NCBI RefSeq assembly: GCF_039555335.1
Contig: NC_092629.1
Span: 31,369,382 to 31,433,381, forward strand
Length of the DNA: 64,000 nt
Direction: 5' to 3'
Source of the DNA: Amphiura filiformis
Taxonomy: Eukaryota; Echinodermata; Ophiuroidea; Amphilepidida; Amphiuridae
In this document: positions 33,106 to 46,401 of the stretch, piece after piece
Layout: every line of letters begins with the position of its first letter
How positions within the stretch are numbered: position 1 is the first letter of the stretch
Translations under genes and position numbers: made by a program
The notes under the pieces: generated by a model
The model's input: only the letters and a program-made list of their open reading frames with translations
Told to the model about the DNA's origin: nothing
Database searches by the model: none

Positions 33106-33550
33106 ATGTGATGCGATCAAGCAAAATCAGTCGGAACTCGGTCGATCCTTCATGTAATTATTTCGTGTAATCTAATCCTAACTCTAACCCTAATCCTAAC
33201 CCTAATCATAATCATAACCCTAATCCTAACCCTAACCCTAATCCTAACCCTAATCATAACCCTAACCTTAACCCTAACCCTAATTTCGTGTAAAATTACA
33301 TGAAGGAATTACCCGGAACTCGGAAATATTGATTTTGAGATATAGCCAAACAAAGGCAATATTTTCTTTTGTTTCCTTTTATTTTGGAAACTCTTGAATT
33401 GCTCATAATCATATCTTTGAAAATGGTTCTTCAATTTTAATGGGGTTTTCTACAAAATCCAGCTTTGCAATGCTTTTTACTATCCTATAAGAAACTGAAA
33501 ATTAAATATTTCCGAGTTCCGACTGATTTTGCTTGATCGCATCATCACAT
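33106..33550. mobile_element. MITE with perfect 32-bp TIR and telomere-like interior
   Basis: GATGCGATCAAGCAAAATC at 33110 continuing to CGGAACTCGG (33141) is matched perfectly over 32 bases by 33512-33543 in reverse. The outer TGTGATG also matches after a 3-bp gap. Just inside, TTCATGTAAT and TTTCGTGTAA occur as a second inverted pair around the CCCTAA repeats. Confidence 0.85.
33171..33284. repeat. Interstitial telomere-like (CCTAAC/CCCTAA)n tract
   Basis: About 19 degenerate hexamers, CCCTAA with TCCTAA and TCATAA variants, lie inside the MITE between its inner inverted repeats. They are embedded in ordinary DNA, so this is not a chromosome end. Confidence 0.85.
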
Positions 33551-34800
33551 ATATCTGGCTCCGGAAATTGTGGAGACCTACATGGCCTCTCTATTAAGTT
33601 AATGGCTTAAAATTATTTTGTAAACAAGTGTTGTTTCGGCACACACTATAAGTTTTGGCACATACTAAATATTTTGGCACAAGACCTCATGTCACGCCGT
33701 TATTGAAAATGAAATGTTTTAAATACTACTTTTCACACATACGTCAGCGTGCAATGTCGTAAGACCTATTATACGAATTGTGAAAAACGCCATTTTTTGC
33801 CAGTTTTCACAAATTTTGTTGCTTCTTGGTATTCAAAACGAACGTGTTTTTTTTTTCAATTAAGAAAAGTTGAAAATCTCATTGGAGGTTAAGGGGTGGG
33901 GCAAAATCTTCAAAATCATTGCGCAAGATCACATGATGACGTCATGAAGTATAGACATCCCCTTATATGGCTCGAAGTCGAAAGATTCATTTGAATATTT
34001 CACATTACGAATACTTAAAATATTATTCACCGTCAGTTACATGACAATTTCAAATATAATAGAATTATTATAGGCTACTCTGACAGATATTATTGGTGCA
34101 AAATTCGGCAGATTTATTTTGCAAGTTTGCAATTATTGTGATAGAGTTTTCGAGACAAATTTCAATAAAACACTTTCTTGGTGCTGTTATTGCATAGCGT
34201 TTGTTTTATTGGTATGATCTGAGACGAATATACCTCGTCACAGGTATGATCAAAACAGCTAATGTAGACCATTGTTCATGTTGTTAATTGCAAGATATGA
34301 TTTTCTTCCAGCTTAAATACACACAGCTTAAATTGGACAGATTTCTCAACAAAAAATATTATGCTTTCCAAGCATTTAGAGTATTCTCGTTTGTTTGCGA
34401 ATACCAATGGCCGCCATTTTAAAAATGTTGACTATCATGAATTCCGTTACCATGGTTATAGCTCGTATTGCATATAATTATTATTCATTAAGTTTGTTGC
34501 AAGATATATATATCAAAGTACAATGTGGATTCCAATGTTGTTTGTCCCGGGGTTGCTTGTTTTCAGACATCCAATGAATTCACATTGGCAAATTTTCCAA
34601 TTCTTTTCATATTTCACATTTGAGTTTTCAATAGAGTCCTCCACCATGTCCACAGGATAGTAGGGGCCCTACATGCCGCAGTAGCTGCATTATAATCCTG
34701 ACGATTTCAATCGCAGAATTTGAATCTCGGTATCTGCCATGTTTATTTGAAATAGGCCTATACATTGTAATTGCATTCACCGCACCCATACTAATGACAC
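33551..34800. other. Intergenic, nothing recognised
   Basis: AT-rich, with no protein-like ORF. A small inverted pair (TTTTATTGGTATGATC against GGTATGATCAAAAC) flanks 34205-34256. Confidence 0.4.
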
Positions 34801-34804
34801 TATT

Positions 34805-35085
34805 AGTCCAGCCCGGGGTTCCAGCCTACATTACTTGTAATGTAGTTTTCCAGCCCAGGGTTCCAGTCTCAATTGCGTAATGGGTAGTATTCCAGACCTG
34901 GGTTCCAGGCCTCCACAATTGTAATGTAGAATTCCAGCCCGGGGTTAAAGCGTCCATTAAAATGTACCGGTACCGTAGTAACCGGGGATTCCAGCCTCCA
35001 TGTAGTATTCCAGCCCGGAATTCCAGCCTCCAATGTAGTCCAGCCCGGAATGCCAGCTTCCATTATTGTAATGTAGTATTCCAGG
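34805..35085. repeat. TTCCAGCCCGGGGTTCCAGCC minisatellite, irregular
   Basis: Units built from TTCCAGCC, CGGGGTTCCAGCC and TTGTAATGTAG recur about six times with length 35-65 bp. The open frame on the minus strand (GIPGWNT-type repeats) is a consequence of this. Confidence 0.8.
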
Positions 35086-37072
35086 TTATTATAATTTATA
35101 AATAGTTACGAAAGAGTCCATTTCAGATCCATATGTATTAATCAAAAGACAAAATATCAAATCCCGCCAAAACGTTTTACAGGATTCCGATCATCTTCAA
35201 CTTGATGTATATCTTCAGTTTCCACGAGCGCTCTTTGATCCTCTTCTTTGTCGCTCTACCATAACGAGCCATCATTCCCATGTTGTAATAAATACTAAAG
35301 TGTACTCCTACCTCAGATGAATGCTTTACTTCAACTAAACTAATGTTAACACGATAAAATCACTTCATAAACTAATTTATTTGGCAAAAGAATAACATCT
35401 TTTTGTTGTCATGAAAGGTTTCCAACATTATTTTGGCATCGATGGCCGAATTACTAAGGTAGCTGCGGTATATCTTGGCCCCAACGTGACCACTGTGGAT
35501 GGATAATTTACACTTTCATTAGATGTGCCAAGAAATGGTTAGAAAAACAAAAATTTTACATATTTTTTTCATGACCTTGAAAGTTCACGTGTTAGTAAAT
35601 GATGCCTTCTCAATCTACTTTTAGAGTCGAACAAAAACATATTATTTCCACCGGCTATACAGAAATATTTGAAAGAATATGATTGTTTTATTTTATATGT
35701 TTCAAGAATTTTACTTCTCCAGCGTTTGGTGTAAAATTAAACTTTAAACAATTTTCAATGACTATATTGATGATGAAATTCATTTAATTATTATTTCATA
35801 GAATTTAAGGAAACGGGGTGGGCCACAAGAGGTGTCTTGGCATTAACAAAAGAAAAGCTAGCCAATATGCTTGCATCGGTACTTCCAAGTCATTCACAAG
35901 GCCGATAGAAGGCTCGTCGTGCTGGAGCTGGAATGAGGCTGCGTAATTTTGAAAGGGAACATTCCAGGTAGGCCTAATGTTAAAAATCATTCTTACTAAT
36001 ACATTTTTGTTTGTTTTTTATCAATATTATACGATCGACAATATGGGGTACATGGTGTCTCGGAGATAACTGTAGGCCTATTGTTAGAAAGTCTAGTGTG
36101 TTAGTATTTTTATGCTTGTTAGGCCTGAATAATGTAATGTGTATAGGCCTACAATAGGTCTAATTATTATGATAGTTTTACTTTTTGAATTTGGAAATGA
36201 TTTAAATTATAATCTTATTACCACACTTTGTGTGATTTGATCAGATCGTGTCACTTTGTTCAAAACAAGAGCGGTTATTGCATCGCAAACCGAGCTAAGC
36301 ATATCCCGTTAACCCCATGACCTTTGACATCTATCTGCTGACCTTTGACCTCGGCTGACATTAATTAATTTATTGATTAAATTAATTAAATTATTTATTT
36401 TTTATTTATTTAACTGACTATACTCTCTCTTTTTACCATCATGGGAGGGGGGGAGTAAAATGGACACAACTTTAAAAGTATTAGGAGTAGCACCCCTGAT
36501 GGTTTTTTTTTTTTATTGTATTTCTTCTTTTTTTTTCTCTTTCATTTGACACCACTCGGACGGTTATAGCTTCGTGGCATTTTGAGATCTATAAGATCAA
36601 ATGGTTAGTTAGTAAGCTAGCTATAGTAACATACACTAATATAGGATGTTCCCAATATACGCGGTCCACCAAAAATGTAATGAACATTGACGAAAATTAC
36701 GAAAATTGGCCGGTAGTCCAACCCTTAAAGATCCTCAATAGGCCTATACCCGGACGGGCATTGGCGTCAATCGGGGAAATTGATTTTTCTTTCTTCATTT
36801 CAAATTTTGATGCCTAATTAAAAAAAAATAATTTGTCAACTTCTGTATTTTGACCCAAAACATTTTGCAGTCTGACAGATAGACCCTCTTTTAGTTAAAT
36901 TTTCCCAGCCTCACGGAAAGATCACCACCTTGGCTACATCACTGGGGTCCGCCAATGACCACTTTTTTCGGGTGTCACCAATAACAAGTATACACTCTAA
37001 AACAAATAGTAGCACACCGTACCCTGTTCCAGCAGTGCTATAATTTCCCATATTTAAATTGTACAATGCAAT
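35086..37072. other. Intergenic, nothing coding recognised
   Basis: Low-complexity AATT/ATTT stretch at 36361-36415, T-run at 36503-36513 and AGGCCTA motifs near 35969-36150. No gene supported. Confidence 0.4.
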
Positions 37073-37084
37073 ATGAACTGCATT

Positions 37085-37385
37085 AATTGTGTCTTTTTAA
37101 GAGAACTTTCAATTATAGCAGTAAGTGACAACAGATATGTGACATACTTGACCGATAACAGATTGTTGAGACAGATTGATGTTGTAAACATAGGTATAGG
37201 TGTAAAACCAATACCCAATATTTTGGATTTGCAAAGGCAACTATACTCTGACCTTCACCTCGCATAAAAAACTAAACCAGATCATAATAGACCACCTTTT
37301 AATTATAGTAGTGACAAGAGATATGTACCATATTTGACAGATGTTTGAAACATCTCAATGTGATTGTGAGGGACCTAGTTGGTTT
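37085..37385. repeat. Two diverged direct copies of a roughly 110-bp module
   Basis: TTTCAATTATAGCAGTAAGTG...AGATATGTGACATA (from about 37108) and TTTTAATTATAGTAGTGAC...AGATATGTACCATA (from about 37297) share order of motifs through TTGACAGAT/TTGACCGAT. The 64-codon frame over the first copy (RELSIIAVSDNRYVTYLTDN) looks protein-like and slightly NHL/beta-propeller-like. It is not preserved in the second copy. Confidence 0.4.
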
Positions 37386-37419
37386 AAAGCTAAGATACTC
37401 TTTTAATATAGTTTGGATT

Positions 37420-37740
37420 TTGAAGGAAAAAAGGAAAGAAAGAAGGAAGGAAAGAAAGAAAGAATGTAAAAAAAGAAAGAAAAAGAAAGCAGTAATGAAA
37501 GAATGAAAGAAAGGAAAGAAGGAAAATAAGAATGAAAAATGAAAGAAAAAAAGAAAGAATGAAAGGGAGGAAGGAAGAAGAAAAAGAACGAACGAAGAAA
37601 GAAAACAGAAAGGAAGGATGAAGGAAAGGAAAGAAAGAAATGCATAGGAAGAAGGAAAGAAAGAATGAAAGTAAGAAAAAAATAGGAAAGAAAATAAGGA
37701 AGAAAGTAAGGAAGAAGTAAAGAAAGCAAGGCATAAATGT
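37420..37740. repeat. Purine-rich (GAAA/GGAA)n microsatellite, 320 bp
   Basis: Nearly pure A/G on the + strand with GAAAGAAAGAAGGAAGG-type words. Open frames on the minus strand encode only phenylalanine, leucine and serine runs and are artefacts. Confidence 0.95.
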
Positions 37741-37791
37741 ATAGGAAGAAATTAAGGTTGTCACACAACAACAAACTGTCAAACTATAAAC

Positions 37792-37998
37792 ATGATAAAT
37801 CTGGACACATACAATGACCATCTACTTTGCTCAATGAATTATACCCAGTTACCTGCCATGACCCTACATGTAGATAACCTCTTAGGCAAAGGAATTGTTG
37901 TTGACAGGTTTATAGAGAAACAAGTTGGAGTTGATGACAAGTTTGAGACCAAGACAGATGGCCATAAGAGCATTTTGGTGGGTGCTACTAGTTTGTAA
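37792..37998 (+). CDS. Unrecognised 68-codon ORF, doubtful
   Basis: Encodes MINLDTYNDHLLCSMNYTQL and then a mixed segment with VDRFIEKQVGVDDKFETKTD. Codon use and composition are protein-like, without low complexity. The position right after the purine tract and the lack of splice or promoter signals leave it uncertain. It may be an exon relic or a fragment of a mobile element's protein. Confidence 0.25.
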   Translation: MINLDTYNDHLLCSMNYTQLPAMTLHVDNLLGKGIVVDRFIEKQVGVDDKFETKTDGHKSILVGATSL

Positions 37999-38147
37999 GA
38001 ATATTCGCGGCTCACGCCGCTCATACTCTTACTACTACTAGTTGAACCGTTTGTTGCACTCTCTTGATGCTGCGTACTTTGAATAAACATGTGTACATGC
38101 AGTGCTTATATGATATAATTACCATTAAATGGCCACATGGGTCAAAA

Positions 38148-38347
38148 TTAGTCTTTTGGTAAAGGGCTCGTAATTGTTAGAAGACAATTTATACAAATTA
38201 CACCATGTATTTTTCGGGACAAAGTGCACTAACACATAGTTGTCCCGAAAGTATGTGTTTGTATTTTTGGGACAATTATGTGTTAGTGCAGTATAAATAG
38301 CCAAGAAATTACTTTTACCAATTATGAGTCTTTTTCCAAAAGACAAT
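38148..38347. repeat. Imperfect palindrome, about 200 bp
   Basis: TTAGTCTTTTGG at the left and CCAAAAGACAA at the right are inverted. Inside, GGGACAAAGTGCACTAACAC and GTGTTAGTGCAG with TTGTCCCGAAA form further pairing. Probably a MITE. Confidence 0.55.
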
Positions 38348-38599
38348 TGACACCTATGGCTGCTTATTGGATTTATATTGTAATATAGACACTATATGTA
38401 CACAGGTTTATTCAAAGTACGTAGCATCAAGACAGTGCAACAATCGGTTCAACTATTTGTCACAACTACATTATCCGTTGCAAAGTTTAGAGTGTAGGCA
38501 TAGAAAGATCCCTAGTTTCGAGCTGGTGTCCACACATCCCCGTCACTTCCAAAAACGAGCTCCGGGCCTTTGTAAAATTGATTATAAAGCTACCACCAT

Positions 38600-39030
38600 T
38601 GCGTTTTCTAAAGGTATTTATATAATTTTATATATAAATAAAAATTCCTTTAAAAAAGGAATGTGGCGCCCAATGTGAACTTGGACGTGATATGGTGAAT
38701 TCCATGGTGTGTAGATTTGGTATTATAATGATTTTTCTAGGGAAGAGTAGAAGATGATCAAATGCAAGAGAAATGTGTTTGATTGGGGAAGGTGTTCTGA
38801 CAATCCAAATGTAAACTTAGTCCACCTCAAATGACCTGTAACAATTTGTGATTGACATTACTTAATTCACCTCGGATGACTTTGATCTGACATTCAACAT
38901 TTTCGCGCTTACGCCAATCATATCCATAACAATTTAACTCTTACAACTTCCTGTCAACTCTCTAATTTAAAACTCTAAATTTCTGTCTGTTTGCTTTTTC
39001 TGTCTTGTACCATTTAGTACACTACAGTTT
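38600..39030. repeat. Dispersed repeat, copy 2 (see 6160-6500)
   Basis: Shares AATAAAAATTCC with a TTTAAA hairpin, AACTCTTACAACTTCCTGTC, CAACTCTCTAATT and the end CACTACAGTTTGTT with the copy near 6.2-6.5 kb. Confidence 0.5.
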
Positions 39031-39344
39031 GTTACAATTATTAAGATAAGCAAACATTGCTGGGTAGATAACAGGATTTAGTTATTTACTTAATCCAATC
39101 ATAGAGGTAGTAGCTAGTACTACCTCCATGCTCCAATCATGGCATTAACGTCAATTTTGGTCTTCAGTGTTTTAAAATACAACAATGTAGAACATGTATA
39201 ATTAATATGCCGTGTTGTTTGCATACAGTTTGCCGCCCAATTGTGCCACCATATTGCAACTTTGGCAATAACCGCTATATAGATTCTATGGTAATTAGCA
39301 AACAAAAGCCATCAGTTTAAGAGGCTTCGTTAATTGATCTTATC

Positions 39345-39440
39345 ACTATGGACCACAAGAGTCTCATCCCAATGGCATAGTCCAATAACCTCAATTACAT
39401 AATCATAGTGCAAAATTTGACCTCAAGTTGCAGAGTATGA
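39345..39440. repeat. Dispersed repeat, inverted copy in NFI intron 2
   Basis: CACTATGGACCACAAGAGTC, CCCAATGGCATAGT, TGACCTCAAGTTGCAGA are mirrored at 60455-60545 on the other strand. Confidence 0.65.
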
Positions 39441-39828
39441 GTTTGTGTATCCAAATTTTCAAAGGATGAATGTACAAATGTATTAGGGTTTAAGAAATGT
39501 TCCCATGATAGATGAGCATGTTGTGGATCCTAGTGTATGATCAATTCAAATGTCACCGTCTATCGGGTTCTATAAGCCACACGGTAAACTGGTTGAACGC
39601 ATACAAAGGTCAGGATTTATTTGGTGTTTTTATAAATCCTAATTTTGTATTTTAAACAAAAAATATACGCTCACCATTTTATCCCGTGCATATCAGAAAA
39701 CAATAATAAAATAAAATCAAAGCAAATTGTGGTTTTATTTCTGAGCTGGGCATAATTTTAGCAAAACAATTGCGAAGTCAATCTAGCAAGAGTGAAATTA
39801 GAAGCTTTTCACAAAGTCATGCCTATAT

Positions 39829-39857
39829 TGTGGCGCCTCCGTAGAGGGCGCCACAAA
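39829..39857. repeat. GC-rich short palindrome
   Basis: TTGTGGCGCC, eight to nine bases, then GGCGCCACAA: a tight hairpin or MITE remnant. Confidence 0.7.
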
Positions 39858-40196
39858 AACCATCATAATGATTCAGCTCTTCCCACAAATTGGCTTCCTA
39901 CCCTGGCCCAGCTCGATTCCCTGTTCACTTCAGGTCGATGTCACCCACAAGTTCCAACTTCCAAGAACAAACTGCCATTTTGTTCATCATATTCATGTTG
40001 TTTGAATATCCATTGTTTTGCCTCAAATGACCTCTGTCCCGTGACCTCTATTTCAAAACAACTGAACCAATAATAGGTATGTTTGTACTTATTTGAACCA
40101 AAATTGACAAATATCTATACCTATCTCAAGAGCCACTGAACCCCGGGACTGAACCAAGACTGTACAGTCATAGACTCGTCTTGCCAAACACGCCTT

Positions 40197-40423
40197 CACT
40201 CTCAGAAATAAAGGTTATAATAAGGCCTTAAAAACCCTTTTTTGTCCTCTATGGAATCCTCAAGAGAAATCGGTCTTTAAACTAAAAGACACGCTTTAGG
40301 TTCTTTAACCTTTTGTAGAACCATTTGTAGCCTTTATAGAACCTTTTAAATTGATTATAGAACCGTTAAAGGTTACATAATTATAATAGAGAACCGATTT
40401 TAGAACCCTTTTTACTGAGAGTG
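40197..40423. mobile_element. CACTCTCAG-TIR MITE, 227 bp
   Basis: The left end CACTCTCAGAAATAAAGGTT and the right end ACCCTTTTTACTGAGAGTG are inverted. The interior carries repeated TTTAGAACC and AGAACCTTTT words. CTT lies outside both ends and might be a short target duplication. Confidence 0.75.
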
Positions 40424-43400
40424 CTTGAGTGATGTAACAACTTCACAAACAAAATGATAAAACTCTATATGAAGGCCCTGATTGTCAAAAAAATTTGTTT
40501 ATTTTGTTCTGCTGTGTCTTCCTTCATTTGACATCAGTCTCTACATTTGACTTCCATGAGACTCGAATCTGATTGGTCAATTTTACCATCATCTGTTACT
40601 AAGGGCTCTGTTGGATTCTTTAAGGGTGAAGGGTTCACATTCGTAGGAAATTTGTGGTCATTGTGGTTGGCGAACCAGGGTACTCTGAGAAAAACCTGCT
40701 CAAGATTTAAGCCATGATTTGCCGACATCGACACCTGACAAAATTAGATTTTGAAAACAAGTTTGCATAATTGTATTTTTATAAATTTATTTGTAATTTG
40801 CATAAAAAGGCATGCTTTCGTAAAAGTATCAAAATGTCTAGTATTGATTCAGTAGTTCTGCGAAAGTGCTCTCCATTTTTTTTTAAGAAAAGAAGAAGTT
40901 GTACAACTGTTTAAGTAAGCAGGTCAAGCTTATAGCCATGAGCAGAAAGAGCACAGATCAAGCCATGAAGTTGGCAGAAGTCCCATCTCGGAAAAGCGGG
41001 TGGAGTTGAATTCATGCAGGCATGGAGGACATTGGCACCTGGTCGTTAGGGGTAAAATACTTTCCACAGCTTAAAATGTTAACATTATATGACTAGTTGT
41101 TCCTTATAAAAGCTCTTAAATTTCGTATACGAGTTCTTTGCTTCTCTCTCTGCTGTTTAATGCAGTGCAAAATTCCGTGTAAAATCGTTACCACCGAACA
41201 TGGCGGAGCACATATTGAAAGTAAAGTTACTAAAGGGTCCTGCTGTATGCGTCGAAGTTGAAATTGTTATGTTTAATTATACCCAGGGCCGAATTCACCA
41301 TTGGGCCAAATGGGCCCGGGCCCAGGGCCCAAAAAAATTGGCCCCTCCCCCAAATTCCCCTCTGTACATCGTTCTTTTCAGCCCGAAAACACCATGTGTT
41401 GAGCTAAAGTATGGTAAAATTGCAAAGAAATTTTGCGCGCTTCGCGCACACTTGCCCTTTATAATATAGCAACATTCACCTTCATTTTATTTATAGGTTA
41501 AAATATTCTGAAATTCAAACATTGACACTGTGCACCGCCACCATGGCCACTATCGATACGAAAACGAAACACTATGACCATGACTATACGCCACTGTTCC
41601 ATGGATCTGGAGCAGAATCGAATCGAAACAGATTATTCTGGTAATCTATAGGCCTATACTTCAAACAAATATAATTTTAGGATCAAATTCTTTTACTTTA
41701 TTTTTTTAAATATTTTTGGCACGATGGATGAACATGATGAAGAGAATGAATCTATAGGACTAGCATTTTGTCATCGATGATATGAACATGGCGATAGCAA
41801 GGCCACCTGGTGTATATTGTGGTCAATTGTTCAACCCACCTGCCTAATGTATTTGATCTCTTTAATTTATTTTTTATTCAATTGTTGTTATTATATAATT
41901 GAATTTATTTTGGTTAGATCAAAGTTTCCTTATCTGCGATTCTGCGGCGGATGGGTTCATCTTCTATTCAGTCAAAAGTTGTTTAGATGTATCTGTAACC
42001 ATGGTAACTGCTAAAGGTATCTCCCGGGTGGCTTCTCGATCTTATTCAGCTGTAGTTGGTGGCCCAGCTTGCCAAAAATCCTCCGAAATTAGAAGCATTG
42101 AGGTCTACAGGGTGTCCCTAAAAGAACTGTATCGTCGAAAACTGGGTTTTTTTTTTTTTGGGGGGGGGGGGTAATTTAACACATATATAAAACCAAACAT
42201 AACTAATATCTGCTATCATATAGGGGCATACCTTTTGAATTTTGACAATTGACCGCTCCGTTTTTCAAATAAAAGAATTTTACGAAACTACCAGTCCTCA
42301 TTTTCAATCCGTTCCATATAATCGGAGTCAAATATATGACAGCAGACGCATCATGCGCTGATGATGCGCAATGCACTCTGAATAGAGCATCGATTGATAT
42401 TTGAATCCATGGAAAGGTTTGAAAATGAGTTTAAGTTCTGCAGGGGTCAAAAACTGAAGTGCATCGATTTCAACGAAACTGGCCTGTTTGCCAAAAGATT
42501 CAGAAAAGGAATAGTTTGTACAATGTGTACTCTGTCAAAATTTGACTCCCGTGTTGAGGACTTTCAACAACTTTTATGAAAGTGTAGGCTACACATGATA
42601 TATTCGGAATCAGTTACCCCCCCCATATTGACCAAGAACCATTCACAAACCTTTCCGTGGCATAAGGTTTCGCGCCATCTTTCTTACAAAATTGCGCAAC
42701 TTTGCAGTTCAAATGTCTTCTTTTTGTCGGTGTGTTATCATACGAAATCCACACAATTTATCATAATAATAATCATGATAATTATCTTAATTAATATCGC
42801 TTAATACACTTTACCATGCCAGAGCACATTGTGAGCAACCGTGACCGCTATTAATTTGTATGTTTGTTTGGTAATTATGTCACTAAAGTTCCTTTAAGGG
42901 GATTCTATAACTTTTAAGGGGTGTTATGTACTTTCGAGAAGTGTCAGTTATGAATATGTCCACAGGTCGGTATGTCAAATCTGCTGATCTAACGCAAAAC
43001 AATTATTTAAGTTGTACAATATCTTATCATCAATAATTGTCTTAAATGTATTGAGACTGTGCACCTGTCAGCATTGGACGTGACGTTCATAAGCTGATCT
43101 ATGACTCATAATTACAAAGTTTGTCACTAAACCCACGTGGCTACTTTCTGAAAAGTATACACATTTTGCCCTTAAACTGTTAAAACACACTTTACGTTTG
43201 AGTTGACATATTTGTTATTGGAGTAGAAAAAAACACCAGAATCTCAAAAAATGCAGTTACAACATAGTTCATTTGCGATTGATATATTAAAATTTTGTTT
43301 GTCTTTCCTTGTTTTCAATATTTCAGATTTCAACAATTGATCGTCTGCACAGGATGAGCTTTGCACACAAAATGTGAAATTGTGTTCCAATAATTGATGA

Positions 43401-43580
43401 AATCCGCTGGAAATCTAAACCTCACGCCATTGCGAAATCTTAAGCCTACACAACATGCCTGAGGAATTCTAATCATGACTAGGTAAAAAAGAACAGTCAG
43501 TTGTCACTTTATGTACATTTCACCATTTTAAATACTTCAAGTTCAACTCGTATTTACAGCAAAAGGAATACGTAGGCCTA
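40424..43580. other. Intergenic, nothing coding recognised
   Basis: Contains GGGCCC-rich repeat DNA (41285-41350), a single mariner-like end TACAGGGTGTCCCTAAAAG (42107) without partner, and a T13-G11 run (42147-42171). Short frames are not convincing. Confidence 0.4.
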
Positions 43581-44056
43581 CCAGTTATGTCCACCCCTGT
43601 ATATCATAAACAAAGACAAATATGTCCAACTTACAACCAGCATCCTATCCCTGTACCCTTTAGCTCTGATTGATGACTTAATTTGTTTAAATCGGTTGCT
43701 CATTACAGAAACGGTTCATGGAAAATCCAAGGAAAGAACGAAATCAAAAGTTGCATTAAAAGTTTAAATCAATTGAAAGCACGGCGCAATTATCATGATT
43801 ATGCATAGTAATGTTGCATGTTGTTCGAGAACGCTAGTACATATCACCATAGACAGTAGAGCTACTGTGTATGATATCACTGATGGAGCAATCTGCAACT
43901 TTTGAATTTGCATCTTCCATGGGATTTTGAATTGTCGTGTCTTTATTGCTTGACCAATTTCAATTAAATCCGAGCTAAAAGATGCAGCTATTGGCTGCTT
44001 GTTTTAATTTTGACATATCTCACTGTTTAGGATATACAGGGGTGAACATAACTGGT
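43581..44056. mobile_element. Candidate MITE, roughly 30-bp TIR
   Basis: CCAGTTATGTCCACCCCTGT then ATATCATAAA at the left is mirrored at 44026-44056 (GGATATACAGGGGTGAACAT then AACTGG). The 415-bp centre is anonymous. Confidence 0.6.
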
Positions 44057-46401
44057 GCTGTAAATCGTTTGCTGTCTGTTTATATCTGAATACGGGTATC
44101 TTCATTTATAGTACCTCAGTCTACATCCTTCATTATAGGCTGGTAATAATTTATTTATCAATACTATCACTTATTTTAATGTGAAAAATAAGGCTGAAAT
44201 GTAAAGTGTACATAGGCCTATTTAATGTAGCCAAAAGTTAGACATAGGCGAAATGAAAATGAGCATGAATTTGTCGCATTATTATTGGACTACACAATGA
44301 CTGTATCTCTGTAACATGAAGTATTTGCAACATGAAGCCATTACATTTTGAGTAAACTAAACCGATATTTTGTCCGCACCATATAGTCATGCGGAAGACT
44401 ATTTTCATGCTCATCCACCTGTAAAGAAATGTCATTGAGCACGTGAAATAAGAAAGTAACAAAAAGCAAGCCTCCGAATCTCAGTGTGAAAGCTATGGAA
44501 CGTAAACTGTCTCATTTGCATAACAAGGAACCACTTTAATAAGAGCCAGCGCCCTTTATATCAGTTTAGTTGATAGCTGGTTTGTCATGCAAATTATGTA
44601 AGACTTTCGAATGTTTAAAAAATGGTTCTTCAATATCTTGCTAATTGGAATGCTCTAATCGTTTCATTGGATTGTGTACTTTTCATATTGTCAATTTTAC
44701 TAGGTGCACTTTGGTGATATGAGGTGGAAATGGACGAACGTGTCATCTGGTCGAAGAATCTTAAGTCTTGAGTTCATGATCCTGCGTATAACCACTCACA
44801 ATGGTAAGGAAGAACAGACAACGAAGATAACAGTGTTATCTTATTGAAATTCATCATTATTTTAATAATTTCTTGACTTCATGTAGTGACTTTTGTTTCA
44901 GTGTGCAAAATAAGATTTCCATAAATCGTAATTTCTCCCCTCAACTTATTGCGAAACGCTCTATTGTCAACAAAGACATTGAACATAGTTGAAATAACTG
45001 CTCCTCGCGTAGTTTGCAGTGTGTGTACCAAGACATTTCTTTGGGAGATAATTAAAATAGTAAATCCACTGGTTCAAATAGCTGATTTAGCACCATATTC
45101 CAGAGATTTTGGACATTTTATACAATAACCATGTTAACCATCACAAAACAACGGTAGCCAAGAGATTTTCGCGATTCACCACTCCGGGCCCATCAGTACA
45201 CTTTTGACTAATAATTATTTCAAGACATTGCAGCTCGGGCGTAGACAACCATAGCAAATCTTCTATAAACTTTTAAAAGATTCAGAAATGTGTTGAGTAA
45301 ATGCTCAAATTTATCTGTCACGTTCAACAAAATGTAGAATATCCTTTCAATTAGCAAAGTCAATCTCTGATGAATAGCATGGATGGACCGTGGGCTGAAA
45401 AACAGCCTACATTTGACCACAATGTGCGTCAAAGAGTGAATTTATGTATATAATGTCCCTGGATTGGTGTGTAGATATATATACCACCATATCATGGTTT
45501 ATAGCTCCATGCCTCGATAACAGGCAATTCCGTGGCGAGACGTGTGCTGATTTCAAGTTCAACGTGGTCCACTTAAAATTCATTTATTTCGTCTTTAATC
45601 CACAGTATCTCCAGACATCTGTAAGCAAAAATGGATGATAACTTGAATATCATATCTCGTCAATCTTCAGGACAAGTTTTTGTCATGTTACAACGAATCT
45701 AAGGAACGAATTTCGTTAAATTCCTTAATCTTTAGCCATCTTGCTTAGCTGTATAGCGCACTTGATATGTGAAAGATTGAGCAGTGTGGAACCGTGCTAT
45801 TCCATTTCAAATACTTTAGTGACTCGTTTTCGTTGTAACGATTCTGGGAGAGATATAAACACAGAGCCTGCGCAAGTAGAACATTCTTAAGTCTCAAAAA
45901 CGGTCGTTATTCATGTTCTGAAGACTGTTGTAATGTTGACTTGTAGTATATCTTGCTAGCTGTTCTTAAAACTCCATTTATGTACTTGCCATGATACCAA
46001 TTCAGCGAGAACGAGAATCCAAAGTTAAAACCAGATGATGGAAAAACATCTTTTAACGCCGACAATACCAGTGAAACTGTGAATGTGCTCTCTCTCCGTT
46101 CTTGATAAATATGGGAGAACACGGGACAAAACAGTGTGGCAAAACCCATACACTAACACGTGTCTTAATAAATTAACATATAATTTTCGTGTGATATCCC
46201 GATTAGTGTATGTTTCTGTAAAAGAATAACAGTGCATAGCTTGAATGTATCGCAAAAACTGCTCGAGTACTAAGCAGTTCGTTTATTAAATCATTATCAT
46301 GATTATATACATTTGTAGACACACGTAAAGCAAAATACTAGTAAGTGTATTCATAATAAACAGATAAACTCAATTTGTAATCAGAGATCCTACATTAATG
46401 T
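44057..46401. other. Intergenic, nothing recognised
   Basis: No credible gene or element could be supported. Confidence 0.4.

Noticed and set aside
33171-33284. Chromosome end (telomere)
   Set aside because: The CCCTAA tract is short, degenerate and enclosed by a MITE with unique DNA on both sides.
34869-35063. GIPGWNT-type repetitive protein on the minus strand
   Set aside because: It is a translation of the TTCCAGCCCGGGG minisatellite with irregular unit lengths.
35801-35968. Candidate exon between a CATAG acceptor and a CCAG/GTAGGC donor
   Set aside because: Every frame meets a stop before the donor.
37390-37821. 143-codon phenylalanine/leucine/serine-rich frame on the minus strand
   Set aside because: It lies over a purine-rich microsatellite, and its composition is entirely explained by GAAA/GGAA repeats.
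42107-42135. Mariner-like element starting TACAGGGTGTCCCTAAAAG
   Set aside because: Only one end is seen. I found no inverted partner within 2 kb, so no element is called.
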